Shown here in pieces: positions 31,453 to 39,042 of a stretch of 64,000 nt of DNA (position 1 is the stretch's first letter; each line of letters opens with the position of its first letter). The notes under the pieces are model-generated. The model was given only the letters and a program-made list of their open reading frames with translations. It did no database searches and had not been told where the DNA came from. A program made the position numbers and the translations under genes. The DNA is from Methylobacterium sp. J-026 (GTDB taxonomy: Bacteria; Pseudomonadota; Alphaproteobacteria; Rhizobiales; Beijerinckiaceae): positions 45,271 to 109,270 of the forward strand of contig NZ_JAKSYC010000156.1 of assembly GCF_022829585.1 (NCBI RefSeq), given 5' to 3'.

Positions 31453-31622
31453 CCGGACCGGTGCCCGCTTCGGTGGCGCGCGGATCATCGCGGGGGGTCA
31501 CCTTTCGGGACGCTGCGCAGAGCCGCCCCCGGCCGCGTTGCGACGGGGAACGGCTCCGGCTCCGTGTCGGAACGTGCTTTCTTGCGCCGAACCGGCATCC
31601 CCTTCGGCGGAACGCACGCTAG

Positions 31623-32135
31623 ATGAGCAACGGGCCGCACGGCCGGATCGGGAAGCGTGTCACGCCCATGGCCAGCCTCAGCGTCGCGATCGCATTCGGC
31701 GTTCGCCTGCTCCTCGTGCTGCTGTTCCTGCCGTTCAGCGCCCTCGACAAGATTCTGAACTTCAGGGGGGCGGTCGGGCAGGCGCGCGAGGCGGTGCACG
31801 CCACCGCGCCCGCCACGGCGCTGATCCTGGCCGGGCTCTGCGTCGAGATCGGGATGTCGCTGGGCATCCTGACCGGCACCGCCGACCGGGCCGCCGCCTT
31901 CGTGCTGGCCGGCTATTGCGGGGTCACGGCGCTGCTCTGGAAGCAGTTCTGGGTGCCGGGCGACTTCTGGTCCGGCGGCACGGGCCGGGGGCTGTTCTGG
32001 GATTTCCTGAAGAACGTGGCGCTGGCGGGCGGCTTCCTGCTCATCACCTTCGGCACCGGCGCCGGGACGGTCCAGGACTTCTTCGCCGACCCGCTCGCCT
32101 CGTCCCACCCCTACGCGGTCCAGGACCGGCCGTAG
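31623..32135 (+). CDS. DoxX-like small integral membrane protein
   Basis: 170 residues with four predicted transmembrane segments (ASLSVAIAFGVRLLLVLLFL, PATALILAGLCVEIGMSLGI, AAAFVLAGYCGVTALLW and LKNVALAGGFLLITFG). Motifs FSALDKILNF and WKQFWVPGDFW resemble DoxX/DoxD-like proteins, a loosely defined quinone-linked family. ATG 31623 lacks a good ribosome-binding site; ATG 31668 (MASLSVAI) is an equal alternative. Function unknown. Confidence 0.75.
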   Translation: MSNGPHGRIGKRVTPMASLSVAIAFGVRLLLVLLFLPFSALDKILNFRGAVGQAREAVHATAPATALILAGLCVEIGMSLGILTGTADRAAAFVLAGYCGVTALLWKQFWVPGDFWSGGTGRGLFWDFLKNVALAGGFLLITFGTGAGTVQDFFADPLASSHPYAVQDRP

Positions 32136-32159
32136 GGGCCGATCCTGGCTTCGAGCGAT

Positions 32160-32202
32160 CCGGGGGACCTCCTGCGGGTGCAGGGCGCAGGCCCTGCGGA
32201 GT
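32160..32202 (-). repeat. Single-hairpin relic of the modular palindromic repeat
   Basis: Contains GCGGGTGCAGGGCGCAGGCC followed by CTGCGG, which matches the inverted CAGGGC-type module of the longer repeats. It sits between the convergent DoxX-like and glutathione transferase genes. Confidence 0.5.
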
Positions 32203-32216
32203 CCTCTGCCGGCGCC

Positions 32217-32822
32217 TCACCCCTTCGGGATCGTGGCGGTCATCGAGGGCCGGCCCTCGAACGCCGCGTACCAGGCGGCGGTGGCCGGGCGCCCCGCGCG
32301 CCAGGCGAGGTCGGGGAAGCGCAGGTCGAGGTAGCCGAGCGCGCAGGCCATCGCGACCGTGCCGATGTCGAGGGTCGGCATGCCGGCGACCAGGGCCTCG
32401 AACCGGTCGAGCGCCGCCGCGATCTTGCCGGTCTGGCCGGCCTCCCAGGACTCCCAGCGCTGCGCCTCCGGGCGCAGCACCCGCTCGTAGCGGGTCAGCA
32501 GCGCCGCATCGAGCAGGCCGTCGGCGAGCGCCTGCCGGACCAGGGCGTCCCAGCGCGCCGCACCCTCGGGGAACAGGCGCGGACCGGCCGAGAGGCCGTC
32601 GAGGTACTCGCAGATCACCCGGCTGTCGTAGAGGGCGGTCCCGTCCTCCAGCACCAGCGCGGGGATCTTGCCGAGCGGGTTGTGGGCGGCGACCTCCGCG
32701 GCGGAGCCGGTCGGGGACGCCGTGGCGGCCGTGACTTCGATCCGGTCGATCAGCCCGGTCTCGTGGGCGAGGACCAGCACCTTGCGGGCATAGGGGGAGG
32801 CGGGGGAGTAGAGGAGCTTCAT
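32217..32822 (-). CDS. Glutathione S-transferase family protein
   Basis: 201 residues with a thioredoxin-like N-terminal domain (MKLLYSPASPYARKVLVLAH, then GKIPALVLEDGTALYDSRVI and CEYLD, the cis-Pro and gamma-glutamyl-binding residues) and an all-helical C-terminal domain (TLDIGTVAMACALGYLDLRF, the N-capping box). The active-site Ser of SPASPYARKV is that of the beta/theta-like bacterial classes. Conjugation, peroxidase or dehalogenase activity is possible; none specific can be inferred. Start ATG 32820-32822. Confidence 0.9.
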   Translation of the reverse strand: MKLLYSPASPYARKVLVLAHETGLIDRIEVTAATASPTGSAAEVAAHNPLGKIPALVLEDGTALYDSRVICEYLDGLSAGPRLFPEGAARWDALVRQALADGLLDAALLTRYERVLRPEAQRWESWEAGQTGKIAAALDRFEALVAGMPTLDIGTVAMACALGYLDLRFPDLAWRAGRPATAAWYAAFEGRPSMTATIPKG

Positions 32823-32923
32823 CGGACCGTCCCGGTTGGTCGTGGCGTCGTCGCGGCACCCTGGGCGCGCCGCCGCCGGGACCTCGCACCGATGGGACGG
32901 CGAATCCAGTCCCCGCCGGACCG

Positions 32924-33169
32924 TCAGACCTTCCGGGTCATCCCGAAGCCGGCCCGCACCGCCCGGGCCCGGTTCCCGCGCGTCTGCCGGGCCCGGCTGC
33001 GCCACGCGAGGATGGCGGTCGCGGTCCGGTCCAGGAGCAGCATGCACAGGCTGCCGACGATCGCCAGCACGCAGGCGGCGCCGATCAGCACGCCCCAGAT
33101 CCCGGGAGCCGGGATGACCATCAGGCACAGCAGGCCGAAGATGGCCGCGCCCGGTATCCACTTCGCCAT
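32924..33169 (-). CDS. Small membrane protein, 81 aa
   Basis: Hypothetical protein with two hydrophobic segments (IPGAAIFGLLCLMVIPAPG and GVLIGAACVLAIVGSLCMLL) and a basic C-terminal tail (WRSRARQTRGNRARAVRAG). The composition fits an inner-membrane protein; no family recognised. The ATG at 33169 has only a weak upstream purine stretch. Plausible but unproven gene. Confidence 0.5.
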   Translation of the reverse strand: MAKWIPGAAIFGLLCLMVIPAPGIWGVLIGAACVLAIVGSLCMLLLDRTATAILAWRSRARQTRGNRARAVRAGFGMTRKV

Positions 33170-33364
33170 CGCGCCGCCGCCTGAGACCGGTGGGATTTCG
33201 TCTTGAGGGATCCTGTGCCGAGGGACTTAAAATCGATTGCCAGTCGTTTGGATCTCGCAGAGATTTGTCACTTCGACCGGTATTTTCGTATTGATAGGTT
33301 TATGATCGGTAACACATCGCCACGGATAGCGGCCGATCCGGGCCTGGATGTCCGGAACGATGCG

Positions 33365-33700
33365 CTAATCGGCCGGCGGCAGGGTCCGGCCTTCGCTGAC
33401 GAGGTGGTAGAACCGGCCGTCGAACATCTGCATCACCGCCTCGGTGGCGGCGTGGGATTCCGGGCGGATCGAAGAGGCCAGGCAGGCGTCGAGGGCCGCT
33501 TGGTCCAAAAAATCCATCTCCAGGATCATGGCGATCGGCCGCGCGTCGGGATCCTTGGAGACGAGACGCTGGACCCGCACCGCGGTCACCCCCGGGAAGC
33601 GCCGCCAGAACGGCTCCAGCTCCTCCCGCACCCGGCGGAAGAACGCCTCGTCCTGGCCGTCGCGCACCGTGCCCTCGTAGATCGCGGTTCTGGTGAGCAT
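33365..33700 (-). CDS. Small dimeric alpha-beta barrel protein (antibiotic monooxygenase/EthD-like)
   Basis: 111 residues resembling the stand-alone ferredoxin-like barrel proteins: AIYEGTVRDGQDEAFFRRVR, WRRFPGVTAVRVQRLV, and PIAMILEMDFLDQAALDACL, with small strands typical of the family. ATG at 33698-33700 has AGGAGA eight bases upstream. It is divergent from the glycine-riboswitch operon, sharing its upstream region. Function unknown. Confidence 0.7.
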   Translation of the reverse strand: MLTRTAIYEGTVRDGQDEAFFRRVREELEPFWRRFPGVTAVRVQRLVSKDPDARPIAMILEMDFLDQAALDACLASSIRPESHAATEAVMQMFDGRFYHLVSEGRTLPPAD

Positions 33701-33861
33701 CGGGCGTCTCCTGAGGGATCCTCCGTCAACGGCCGGCGGCCGGGATCGCTCCCGGCCGGTGACAGCACGCACCCGCTGTCCGCCGAACGGGCAGGATGCG
33801 GGGAATCCGGGCTTCTCCCGCGCGGCCGAATCGGCGTATCGAGGGATCAGCCCATCGCGAC

Positions 33862-34076
33862 GATGCGGGAGAGACCGGGATCGCCCCACAGAGGGGGACC
33901 CGGCGCCGACGGAGCAACCGCCCCGGAAACTCTCAGGCACCGGAACCGTGTCGTCAGGGCGATCTGGAGAGCGGTGCAGCGGGGATACCCGTGGGCACCC
34001 GCCGAAGGGGACGTTCGCGTGGAGCCTTGCCAGGGCCGCGCGGATCAAGCTCTCAGGCATCGGGACAGATGGGGCG
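33862..34076 (+). promoter_or_regulatory. Tandem glycine riboswitch
   Basis: Two glycine aptamers in series. Aptamer 1 (about 33864-33945) has GCGGGAGAG, GCGCCGACGGAGCAA and GGAAACTCTCAGGCACC. Aptamer 2 (about 33963-34073) has TGGAGAGC, CACCCGCCGAAGGGGACG and AAGCTCTCAGGCATCGGGAC. These are the conserved gcvT-type elements (established family). It ends about 65 bases before the dadA-like ATG. Typically glycine binding turns on genes that use glycine, so the downstream genes are predicted to be glycine-induced. There is no gcvTHP in this window. Confidence 0.93.
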
Positions 34077-34140
34077 CGAAAACCGGCCGACCGCGTGAGG
34101 GCGGCCTTCCCGCGTCCAGACGTTCCGGAGTTCCCGACCC

Positions 34141-35415
34141 ATGACCCATATCGCCGTGATCGGCGCCGGCATCACCGGCGTGACGACCGCCTACGCGCTC
34201 ACCCAGCGCGGCTACCGCGTCACCGTCCTCGACCGGCAGCGCTACGCCGCCATGGAGACCTCCTTCGCCAATGGCGGCCAGCTCTCGGCCTGCAACGCCG
34301 AGGTCTGGAACAAGCTCTCCACCGTGCTCCACGGCGTCCAGTGGATGCTGCGCCGCGACGCGCCGCTGCTGATGAATCCCGCCCCCTCCTGGCACAAGCT
34401 GTCCTGGATGGCGGAGTTCATGCGGGAGATCGCCCATTACCGGGAGAACACCGTCGAGACCGTGCGGCTGGCGCTGAAGGCGCGGGCGGCCCTGTTCGCC
34501 ATGGCGGAGGCGGAGGGCATCGATTTCGACCTGAAGACCCGCGGCATCCTGCATTTCTACCGGGACCGGGCGAGCTTCGAGAAGGCGCATGCCGTCAACG
34601 CCCTGCTGCGGGAGGGCGGGCTCGAGCGCCACGCCGTGACCCCCGAGGAGATCCGCACCCTCGAGCCGACCCTCGCCGGGACCTATCACGGCGGCTTTTT
34701 CACGCCCTCGGACGCCACCGGCGACATCCACAAGTTCACCCGCGGCCTCGCCGCCGCCTGCGCCCGCAAGGGTGTCCGCTTCATCCAGGATGCCACCGTC
34801 GAGACGATCGCGCCGGGGGAGGGGGGCTACGCCATCGGCTGGCGGCAGGCGGGCCAGCAGTCCGACCGTCCGGCCGGCGCCCAGCAGGTCCTGCACGTCG
34901 ACGCCGTGGTGATCTGCGCGGGCTGCGCCAGCCGGCACTTCGCCGCGATGCTCGGGGACCGGGTCAACGTCTATCCGGTGAAGGGCTACTCGATCACCGT
35001 GAACCTGATGACGCCGGAGGCGCAGCGGGCGGCCCCCGAGGTGAGCATCCTCGACGAGGCGGCCAAGATCGTCACCAGCCGCCTCGGCGACGCGCGCCTG
35101 CGGGTCGCCGGCACGGCCGAGTTCAACGGCTTCAACCGCGACATCCGCCACGACCGGATCCAGCCGCTGGTCGATTGGACCCGGGAGCAGTTCCCGCTGG
35201 TCGACACCGACCGGGTGGTGGCCTGGAGCGGCCTGCGCCCGATGCTGCCGAACATGCTGCCCAAGGTCGGCCGGGGCCGCCTGCCGGGGGTCTTCTACAA
35301 CACCGGGCACGGCCATCTCGGCTGGACGCTGTCCGGCGCCACCGCCGAGATCGTCGCCGGGGCGCTCGCCGCCGCGCATGCCCCGGAGGGGACCAGCCTG
35401 CCGCTCGCGGCCTGA
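34141..35415 (+). CDS. dadA: DadA-like FAD-dependent D-amino acid dehydrogenase
   Basis: 424-residue membrane-associated flavoprotein oxidoreductase. Dinucleotide-binding start IAVIGAGITGVTTAYALTQR, ETSFANGGQLSACNAEVW (DadA signature), TRGILHFYRD, GDIHKFTRGLAAACARKG, and the C-terminal GLRPMLPNMLPKVG with NTGHGHLGWTLSGATAE. DadA enzymes oxidise D-amino acids to 2-oxo acids and pass electrons to the respiratory chain. Being the first gene after a glycine riboswitch, oxidation of glycine to glyoxylate is a plausible role (inference), though D-amino acids formed in the pathway are equally possible. GGAG precedes the ATG. Two hairpins follow before the next gene. Confidence 0.9.
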   Translation: MTHIAVIGAGITGVTTAYALTQRGYRVTVLDRQRYAAMETSFANGGQLSACNAEVWNKLSTVLHGVQWMLRRDAPLLMNPAPSWHKLSWMAEFMREIAHYRENTVETVRLALKARAALFAMAEAEGIDFDLKTRGILHFYRDRASFEKAHAVNALLREGGLERHAVTPEEIRTLEPTLAGTYHGGFFTPSDATGDIHKFTRGLAAACARKGVRFIQDATVETIAPGEGGYAIGWRQAGQQSDRPAGAQQVLHVDAVVICAGCASRHFAAMLGDRVNVYPVKGYSITVNLMTPEAQRAAPEVSILDEAAKIVTSRLGDARLRVAGTAEFNGFNRDIRHDRIQPLVDWTREQFPLVDTDRVVAWSGLRPMLPNMLPKVGRGRLPGVFYNTGHGHLGWTLSGATAEIVAGALAAAHAPEGTSLPLAA

Positions 35416-35439
35416 CCACCGCGGCGACCGGCGAAAACG

Positions 35440-35479
35440 ATCCCGGTCCGGGGCCGGCCATACGGGGCCGGACCGGGAT
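35440..35479 (+). terminator. Hairpin 1 after dadA
   Basis: ATCCCGGTCCGG (35440-35451) is perfectly complementary to CCGGACCGGGAT (35468-35479). It is immediately followed by a second hairpin. It may attenuate transcription between dadA and the downstream genes. Confidence 0.5.
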
Positions 35480-35480
35480 G

Positions 35481-35518
35481 AAACGCGCCGTCCTTTCGGG
35501 GGGACGGACGGCGCGTTT
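35481..35518 (+). terminator. Hairpin 2 after dadA
   Basis: AAACGCGCCGTCC (35481-35493) pairs with GGACGGCGCGTTT (35506-35518), 13 bases per arm and a 12-base loop, followed by a T-containing, AT-rich stretch (TTATTTTGTATTCTATC). Possible partial terminator or attenuator, or the base of a separate downstream promoter. Confidence 0.55.
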
Positions 35519-35570
35519 CCCCAGATTATTTTGTATTCTATCATCGAGACGCCCCGGAACCCGAGCCGCG

Positions 35571-36710
35571 ATGCCCGCGCCCCCCGCCTATCTCGATCCC
35601 GTCACCCGGGAGACCTACCCGATCGAGACGCCCCGCTGGCGGGCGGATTCGGGCGGCCCGCTGATGATCACCGACCTGCCGGGGATCGGCCGGGACGCGA
35701 TCGACACGGGGGTGCGGTCCCTCTGGCGCTACGCCGCCGCGCTGCCGGTGGCGGTGACCGACCCGGTCACGCTCGGGGAGGGCTGCACGCCGCTGGTGCG
35801 GCGGCCCTGGCGGGGCGGCCACGCCCATTTCAAGCTCGAATGGTTCGCCCCCTCGGGCAGCTTCAAGGATCGCGGCGCGTCCGTGATGCTGTCGATCCTG
35901 CGCCAGCAGGGGATCGACGCGGTGCTGGAGGATTCCTCGGGCAATGGCGGCGCCGCGGTGGCGACCTACGCGGCCGCCGCCGGGATGCGGGCCAGGATCC
36001 TGGTCCCGGCCTCGACCTCCCCGGCCAAGACCGTGCAGATGCGCGCCGCCGGCGCCGAGGTCGAGCTGGTCCCCGGCACCCGCCAGGACACCGCCGACGC
36101 CGCGATCCGGCAGTCCGACACGATCTTCTACGCCAGCCACAATTGGCAGGCCCATTTCCTCCAGGGCACCAAGACCCTCGCCTACGAGCTCTGGGAGGAT
36201 CTGGGTTTCTCCGCGCCCGACAATGTCATCATCCCCTGCGGCGCGGGCAGCAACGTGCTCGGCTGCGACATCGGCTTCTCGGAGCTGCTGCGCCGGGGCG
36301 CGATCACCCGCCTGCCCCGCCTCTACGCGGTGCAGCCCGCCCATTGCGCGCCCCTGCACGCGGGGTTCACGGCCGGCGCCGCGGATTACGCGCCCGTCAC
36401 CCCGCGCCCGACGCTGGCCGAGGGCGCATCGATCGCCCAGCCCGTCCGGGGCCGGGCGGTGCTGGCGGCCCTGCGCCGGTCCGGCGGCGGCACCGTGGCG
36501 GTCTCCGAGGCCGCGATCGAGGCGGCCCTGATGGCGCTCGCCCGCTCGGGCCTCTACGTCGAGCCGACCTGCGCGATGGCCGCGGCGGCGCTCACCGACC
36601 TCACCGCCGGCGGTGCGATCCGGCCCGGGGAGACCACCGTGGTGGTGCTGACCGGCACCGGCATCAAGGCGACGCCGCGCATCGCCGAGCTTCTGGGCCT
36701 CGCCCCCTGA
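35571..36710 (+). CDS. Threonine-synthase-like PLP enzyme (candidate hydroxyaspartate dehydratase)
   Basis: 379-residue fold-type II PLP protein of the short threonine-synthase-like group. PLP lysine in PSGSFKDRGAS, phosphate loop SSGNGGAAVATYAA, glycine-rich PLP loop CGAGSNVLGCDI, TGIKATPR near the C-terminus. True threonine synthase (thrC) is present at 968-2380, so a different substrate is likely. Sitting between a DadA-like enzyme and a BhcC-like aldolase, the position matches that of BhcB, the beta-hydroxyaspartate dehydratase of the beta-hydroxyaspartate cycle, which is also a fold-type II PLP enzyme (inference; BhcB itself is of the serine/threonine dehydratase subgroup). ATG at 35571. 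Confidence 0.8.
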   Translation: MPAPPAYLDPVTRETYPIETPRWRADSGGPLMITDLPGIGRDAIDTGVRSLWRYAAALPVAVTDPVTLGEGCTPLVRRPWRGGHAHFKLEWFAPSGSFKDRGASVMLSILRQQGIDAVLEDSSGNGGAAVATYAAAAGMRARILVPASTSPAKTVQMRAAGAEVELVPGTRQDTADAAIRQSDTIFYASHNWQAHFLQGTKTLAYELWEDLGFSAPDNVIIPCGAGSNVLGCDIGFSELLRRGAITRLPRLYAVQPAHCAPLHAGFTAGAADYAPVTPRPTLAEGASIAQPVRGRAVLAALRRSGGGTVAVSEAAIEAALMALARSGLYVEPTCAMAAAALTDLTAGGAIRPGETTVVVLTGTGIKATPRIAELLGLAP

Positions 36711-36744
36711 CGGGACCCGCCAATACAGATCCGGAGGAAACACC

Positions 36745-37866
36745 ATGCGCAACAACATCCCCGCCAGCGTCGGAATGCCGGTCGAGGAGGTCGACACCCC
36801 CTGCCTGCTGGTCGATCTCGACGCCCTCGAGCGCAACATCGACACGCTCGGCCGCTTCATGACGGAGCACGGCCTGCGCCACCGGGCCCACGCCAAGACC
36901 CATAAATCCTCCGACATCGCGGTGATGCAGATCGAGCGGGGCGGCGCCTGCGGCATATGCTGCCAGAAGGTCAGCGAGGCCGAGGCTCTGGTGAGCGCCG
37001 GCATCCGCGACGTGCTGGTCTCCAACCAAGTGACCGCGCCGAGGAAGATCGAGCGCTTGGCGGCCCTGGCCAAGCGGGCGCGGGTGCTGGTCTGCGTCGA
37101 CGATTCCGGCAATGTCGACGCCCTCTCGGCGGCGGCCGTGACGTACGGCGTCACCCTCGAATGCCTCGTGGAGATCGATGTCGGCGCCGGCCGCTGCGGG
37201 GTCGCCCCGGGCGCGCCCGCTTTGGCGATCGCCAAGAAGATCGCGGCGGCGCCGGGGCTGACCTTCGCGGGCCTGCAGGCCTATCAGGGCAAGGCCCAGC
37301 ACGTGCGCGACTACGCCGAGCGCAGGGCCCTGATCCAGGCGGCGATCGACGACACGAAGCGCACCGTCGACCTGCTGAAGGCGGAGGGTCTCGCCTGCGC
37401 CATCGTGGCGGGGGCCGGGACCGGCAGCTTCGCCCTGGAGGGCGGCAGCGGCGTCTACAACGAGCTGCAATGCGGCTCCTACGTCTTCATGGACGCGGAT
37501 TACCAGCGGGTGAAGGACGCCGAGGGCCGGCCGATCGCGGATTTCGAGAACAGCCTGTTCATCTACACGGCGATCATGAGCAAGGCGAAGGCGGATGTCG
37601 CGATCTGCGATGCCGGCCTGAAGGCGCAGAGCATCGACAGCGGCCTGCCGAAGGTCTTCGGCCGGGACGACGTCGAATACATCAAGTGCTCGGACGAGCA
37701 CGGGGTGCTCAGCGATCCCGGCAACGTCCTCAAGCTCAACGAGCGCCTGAAGCTGATCCCCGGCCATTGCGACCCGACGGTCAACGTCTACGACTGGTAC
37801 GTGGGCGTGCGGAACGGCCGGGTCGAGGCGATCTGGCCGGTCACCGCCCGCGGCATGACCCTGTGA
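36745..37866 (+). CDS. bhcC: 3-hydroxy-D-aspartate aldolase-like (BhcC/DSD1 family)
   Basis: 373-residue fold-type III PLP aldolase. PLP lysine region HRAHAKTHKSSDIAVMQIE, then CQKVSEAEALVSAGIRDVLV, CVDDSGNVDALSAAA, EIDVGAGRCGV, NELQCGSYVFMDADYQRV, CDAGLKAQSIDSGLPKVFGR, IKCSDEHGV, PGHCDPTVNVYDWYVGVRN, the metal-binding and active-site block. These closely resemble, from memory, BhcC of Paracoccus denitrificans, which condenses glycine and glyoxylate to (2R,3S)-beta-hydroxyaspartate; the same family includes D-threonine aldolase (which yields glycine). GGAGGAAA precedes the ATG. It lies 34 bases after the PLP enzyme's stop, so co-transcription is likely. Confidence 0.85.
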   Translation: MRNNIPASVGMPVEEVDTPCLLVDLDALERNIDTLGRFMTEHGLRHRAHAKTHKSSDIAVMQIERGGACGICCQKVSEAEALVSAGIRDVLVSNQVTAPRKIERLAALAKRARVLVCVDDSGNVDALSAAAVTYGVTLECLVEIDVGAGRCGVAPGAPALAIAKKIAAAPGLTFAGLQAYQGKAQHVRDYAERRALIQAAIDDTKRTVDLLKAEGLACAIVAGAGTGSFALEGGSGVYNELQCGSYVFMDADYQRVKDAEGRPIADFENSLFIYTAIMSKAKADVAICDAGLKAQSIDSGLPKVFGRDDVEYIKCSDEHGVLSDPGNVLKLNERLKLIPGHCDPTVNVYDWYVGVRNGRVEAIWPVTARGMTL

Positions 37867-37883
37867 CGCCACGCGTGCCGTAA

Positions 37884-38002
37884 CGGGTTCCCAAAGGGCT
37901 TCGGCCCTTTGGCGGGGTATCGGGGCGGCGCCCCGATACCGGGCGAAGCCCGGCAGCAGGGCTCTGCCCTGCACCCGCGAAAGGTCCCGACCTTTCGAAA
38001 CC
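37884..38002 (+). repeat. Modular palindromic repeat, copy B
   Basis: AAAGGGCTTCGGCCCTTTGG, GGGGCGGCGCCCCGATAC, GGGCGAAGCCCGGCAG, CAGGGCTCTGCCCTGCACCC and GCGAAAGGTCCCGACCTTTC hairpins in the same order as copies A and D. It separates the bhcC-like and ornithine-cyclodeaminase genes by 160 bases. Confidence 0.85.
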
Positions 38003-38026
38003 ATGACTTGGGAGGTCCATGAATCC

Positions 38027-38983
38027 ATGCGCTTCATCTCGGAGGACGAATCGGCGGCGCTGGTCGATCACGCCATGGCGTTCGAGGCAGCCCGGGAGGC
38101 ACTGGTCGCGGCGGTCGCCCCCGGCACCGTCCTGTTCCCGGCGGTGCTCGGCCACGGCTCGGAGCCGGCCAACCGGTTCTCGATCAAGTCGGGCTCGACC
38201 GCCGCCTATGCCGGCCTGAAGGTCGGCTCGTTCTGGCCCGGCAACCCGGACCGGGGCCTGCCCCGGCACAATTCGGTGATCCTGCTGTTCGACCAGGCGG
38301 TCGGCCGCATCGACACGGTGATCGAGGCGGGCCGGGTCAACGCCTACCGCACCGCCGCCGCCGACGCGGTGGCGGCCAGCGTCCTGGCCCGTCCGGATTC
38401 CACGGTGCTCGCCGTGTTCGGGGCCGGAAACCAGGCGGCGTTCGAGTGCGCGGCGCTCGCCCGGGTGCTGCCGATCCGCCAGGTCCTGGTCGTGGCCCGG
38501 GACACGGCCAAGGTCGCGGGCTTCGCCGAGCGCTTGGCGGGGCAGGGGGGATCCGGGATCGCGGTGCGGGCCGCCGCCGCCCGGGAGGCCTGCGCGGCCG
38601 CCGACGTGATCGTCACGGCGACGCCGGCGCGCGCCCCGCTGTTCGAGGACGCGTGGGTCCGGCCCGGCACGCATGTCGCCGCCATGGGGGCGGACGCGAC
38701 GGGCAAGCAGGAGCTGCCCCCCGCCCTGCTGGAGCGGGCGCAGCTGTTCTGCGACCTGCCGGAGCAGGCGCGCACCCTCGGCGAGTTCCAGCACGCCTCC
38801 GCGCGCGCCCTGGCGGGCCTGCGGGCGATCGGCGACGTGCTCCGGGCCGGGGAGGGGGGCCGGACCGATCCGGAGGCGATCACGGTGTTCGACTCCTCCG
38901 GCATCGCCCTGCAGGACCTGACCATCGCCCGGGCGATCCTGGCCAAATGGGCGTCCAGAGGGCATGACCCCTCCGGCGGGTGA
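38027..38983 (+). CDS. Ornithine cyclodeaminase/mu-crystallin family reductase (BhcD-like)
   Basis: 318-residue Rossmann-fold imine reductase or deaminase. MRFISEDESAALVDH, GLKVGSFWPGNPDRGLPRHN (resembles, from memory, GLKSGGYWPGN..RG of BhcD iminosuccinate reductase), ILLFDQAVGRIDTVIEAGRV, the NAD(P) loop AVFGAGNQAAFE, TPARAPLFEDAWVRPGTHV, GADATGKQELPPALL, FDSSGIALQDLTIA. In the beta-hydroxyaspartate cycle BhcD reduces iminosuccinate to L-aspartate. The start is the ATG at 38027 (GGGAGG just upstream); an ATG eight codons earlier is possible. The last ten codons (RGHDPSGG) overlap a palindromic repeat. Confidence 0.85.
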   Translation: MRFISEDESAALVDHAMAFEAAREALVAAVAPGTVLFPAVLGHGSEPANRFSIKSGSTAAYAGLKVGSFWPGNPDRGLPRHNSVILLFDQAVGRIDTVIEAGRVNAYRTAAADAVAASVLARPDSTVLAVFGAGNQAAFECAALARVLPIRQVLVVARDTAKVAGFAERLAGQGGSGIAVRAAAAREACAAADVIVTATPARAPLFEDAWVRPGTHVAAMGADATGKQELPPALLERAQLFCDLPEQARTLGEFQHASARALAGLRAIGDVLRAGEGGRTDPEAITVFDSSGIALQDLTIARAILAKWASRGHDPSGG

Positions 38984-39036
38984 TCGGGGCGCAAGCCCCG
39001 CACCCGCAAACGGTCGGGGCCCCTTTGAAACCGGGA
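38955..39036 (+). repeat. Modular palindromic repeat, copy C, overlapping a gene end
   Basis: A shorter and more degenerate copy with the same order: GAGGGCATGACCCCTCCGGCG, GGGGCGCAAGCCCCG, CACCCGCAAACGGTCGGGGC then CCCTTTGAAACC. The first part encodes the C-terminal tail of the ornithine-cyclodeaminase-family protein; the rest fills the gap before cobF. Confidence 0.7.
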
Positions 39037-39042
39037 TTGCGC

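Noticed and set aside
39001..39042. Possible cobalamin riboswitch before cobF
   Set aside because: Only the palindromic repeat is present; no B12-box-like sequence was seen.
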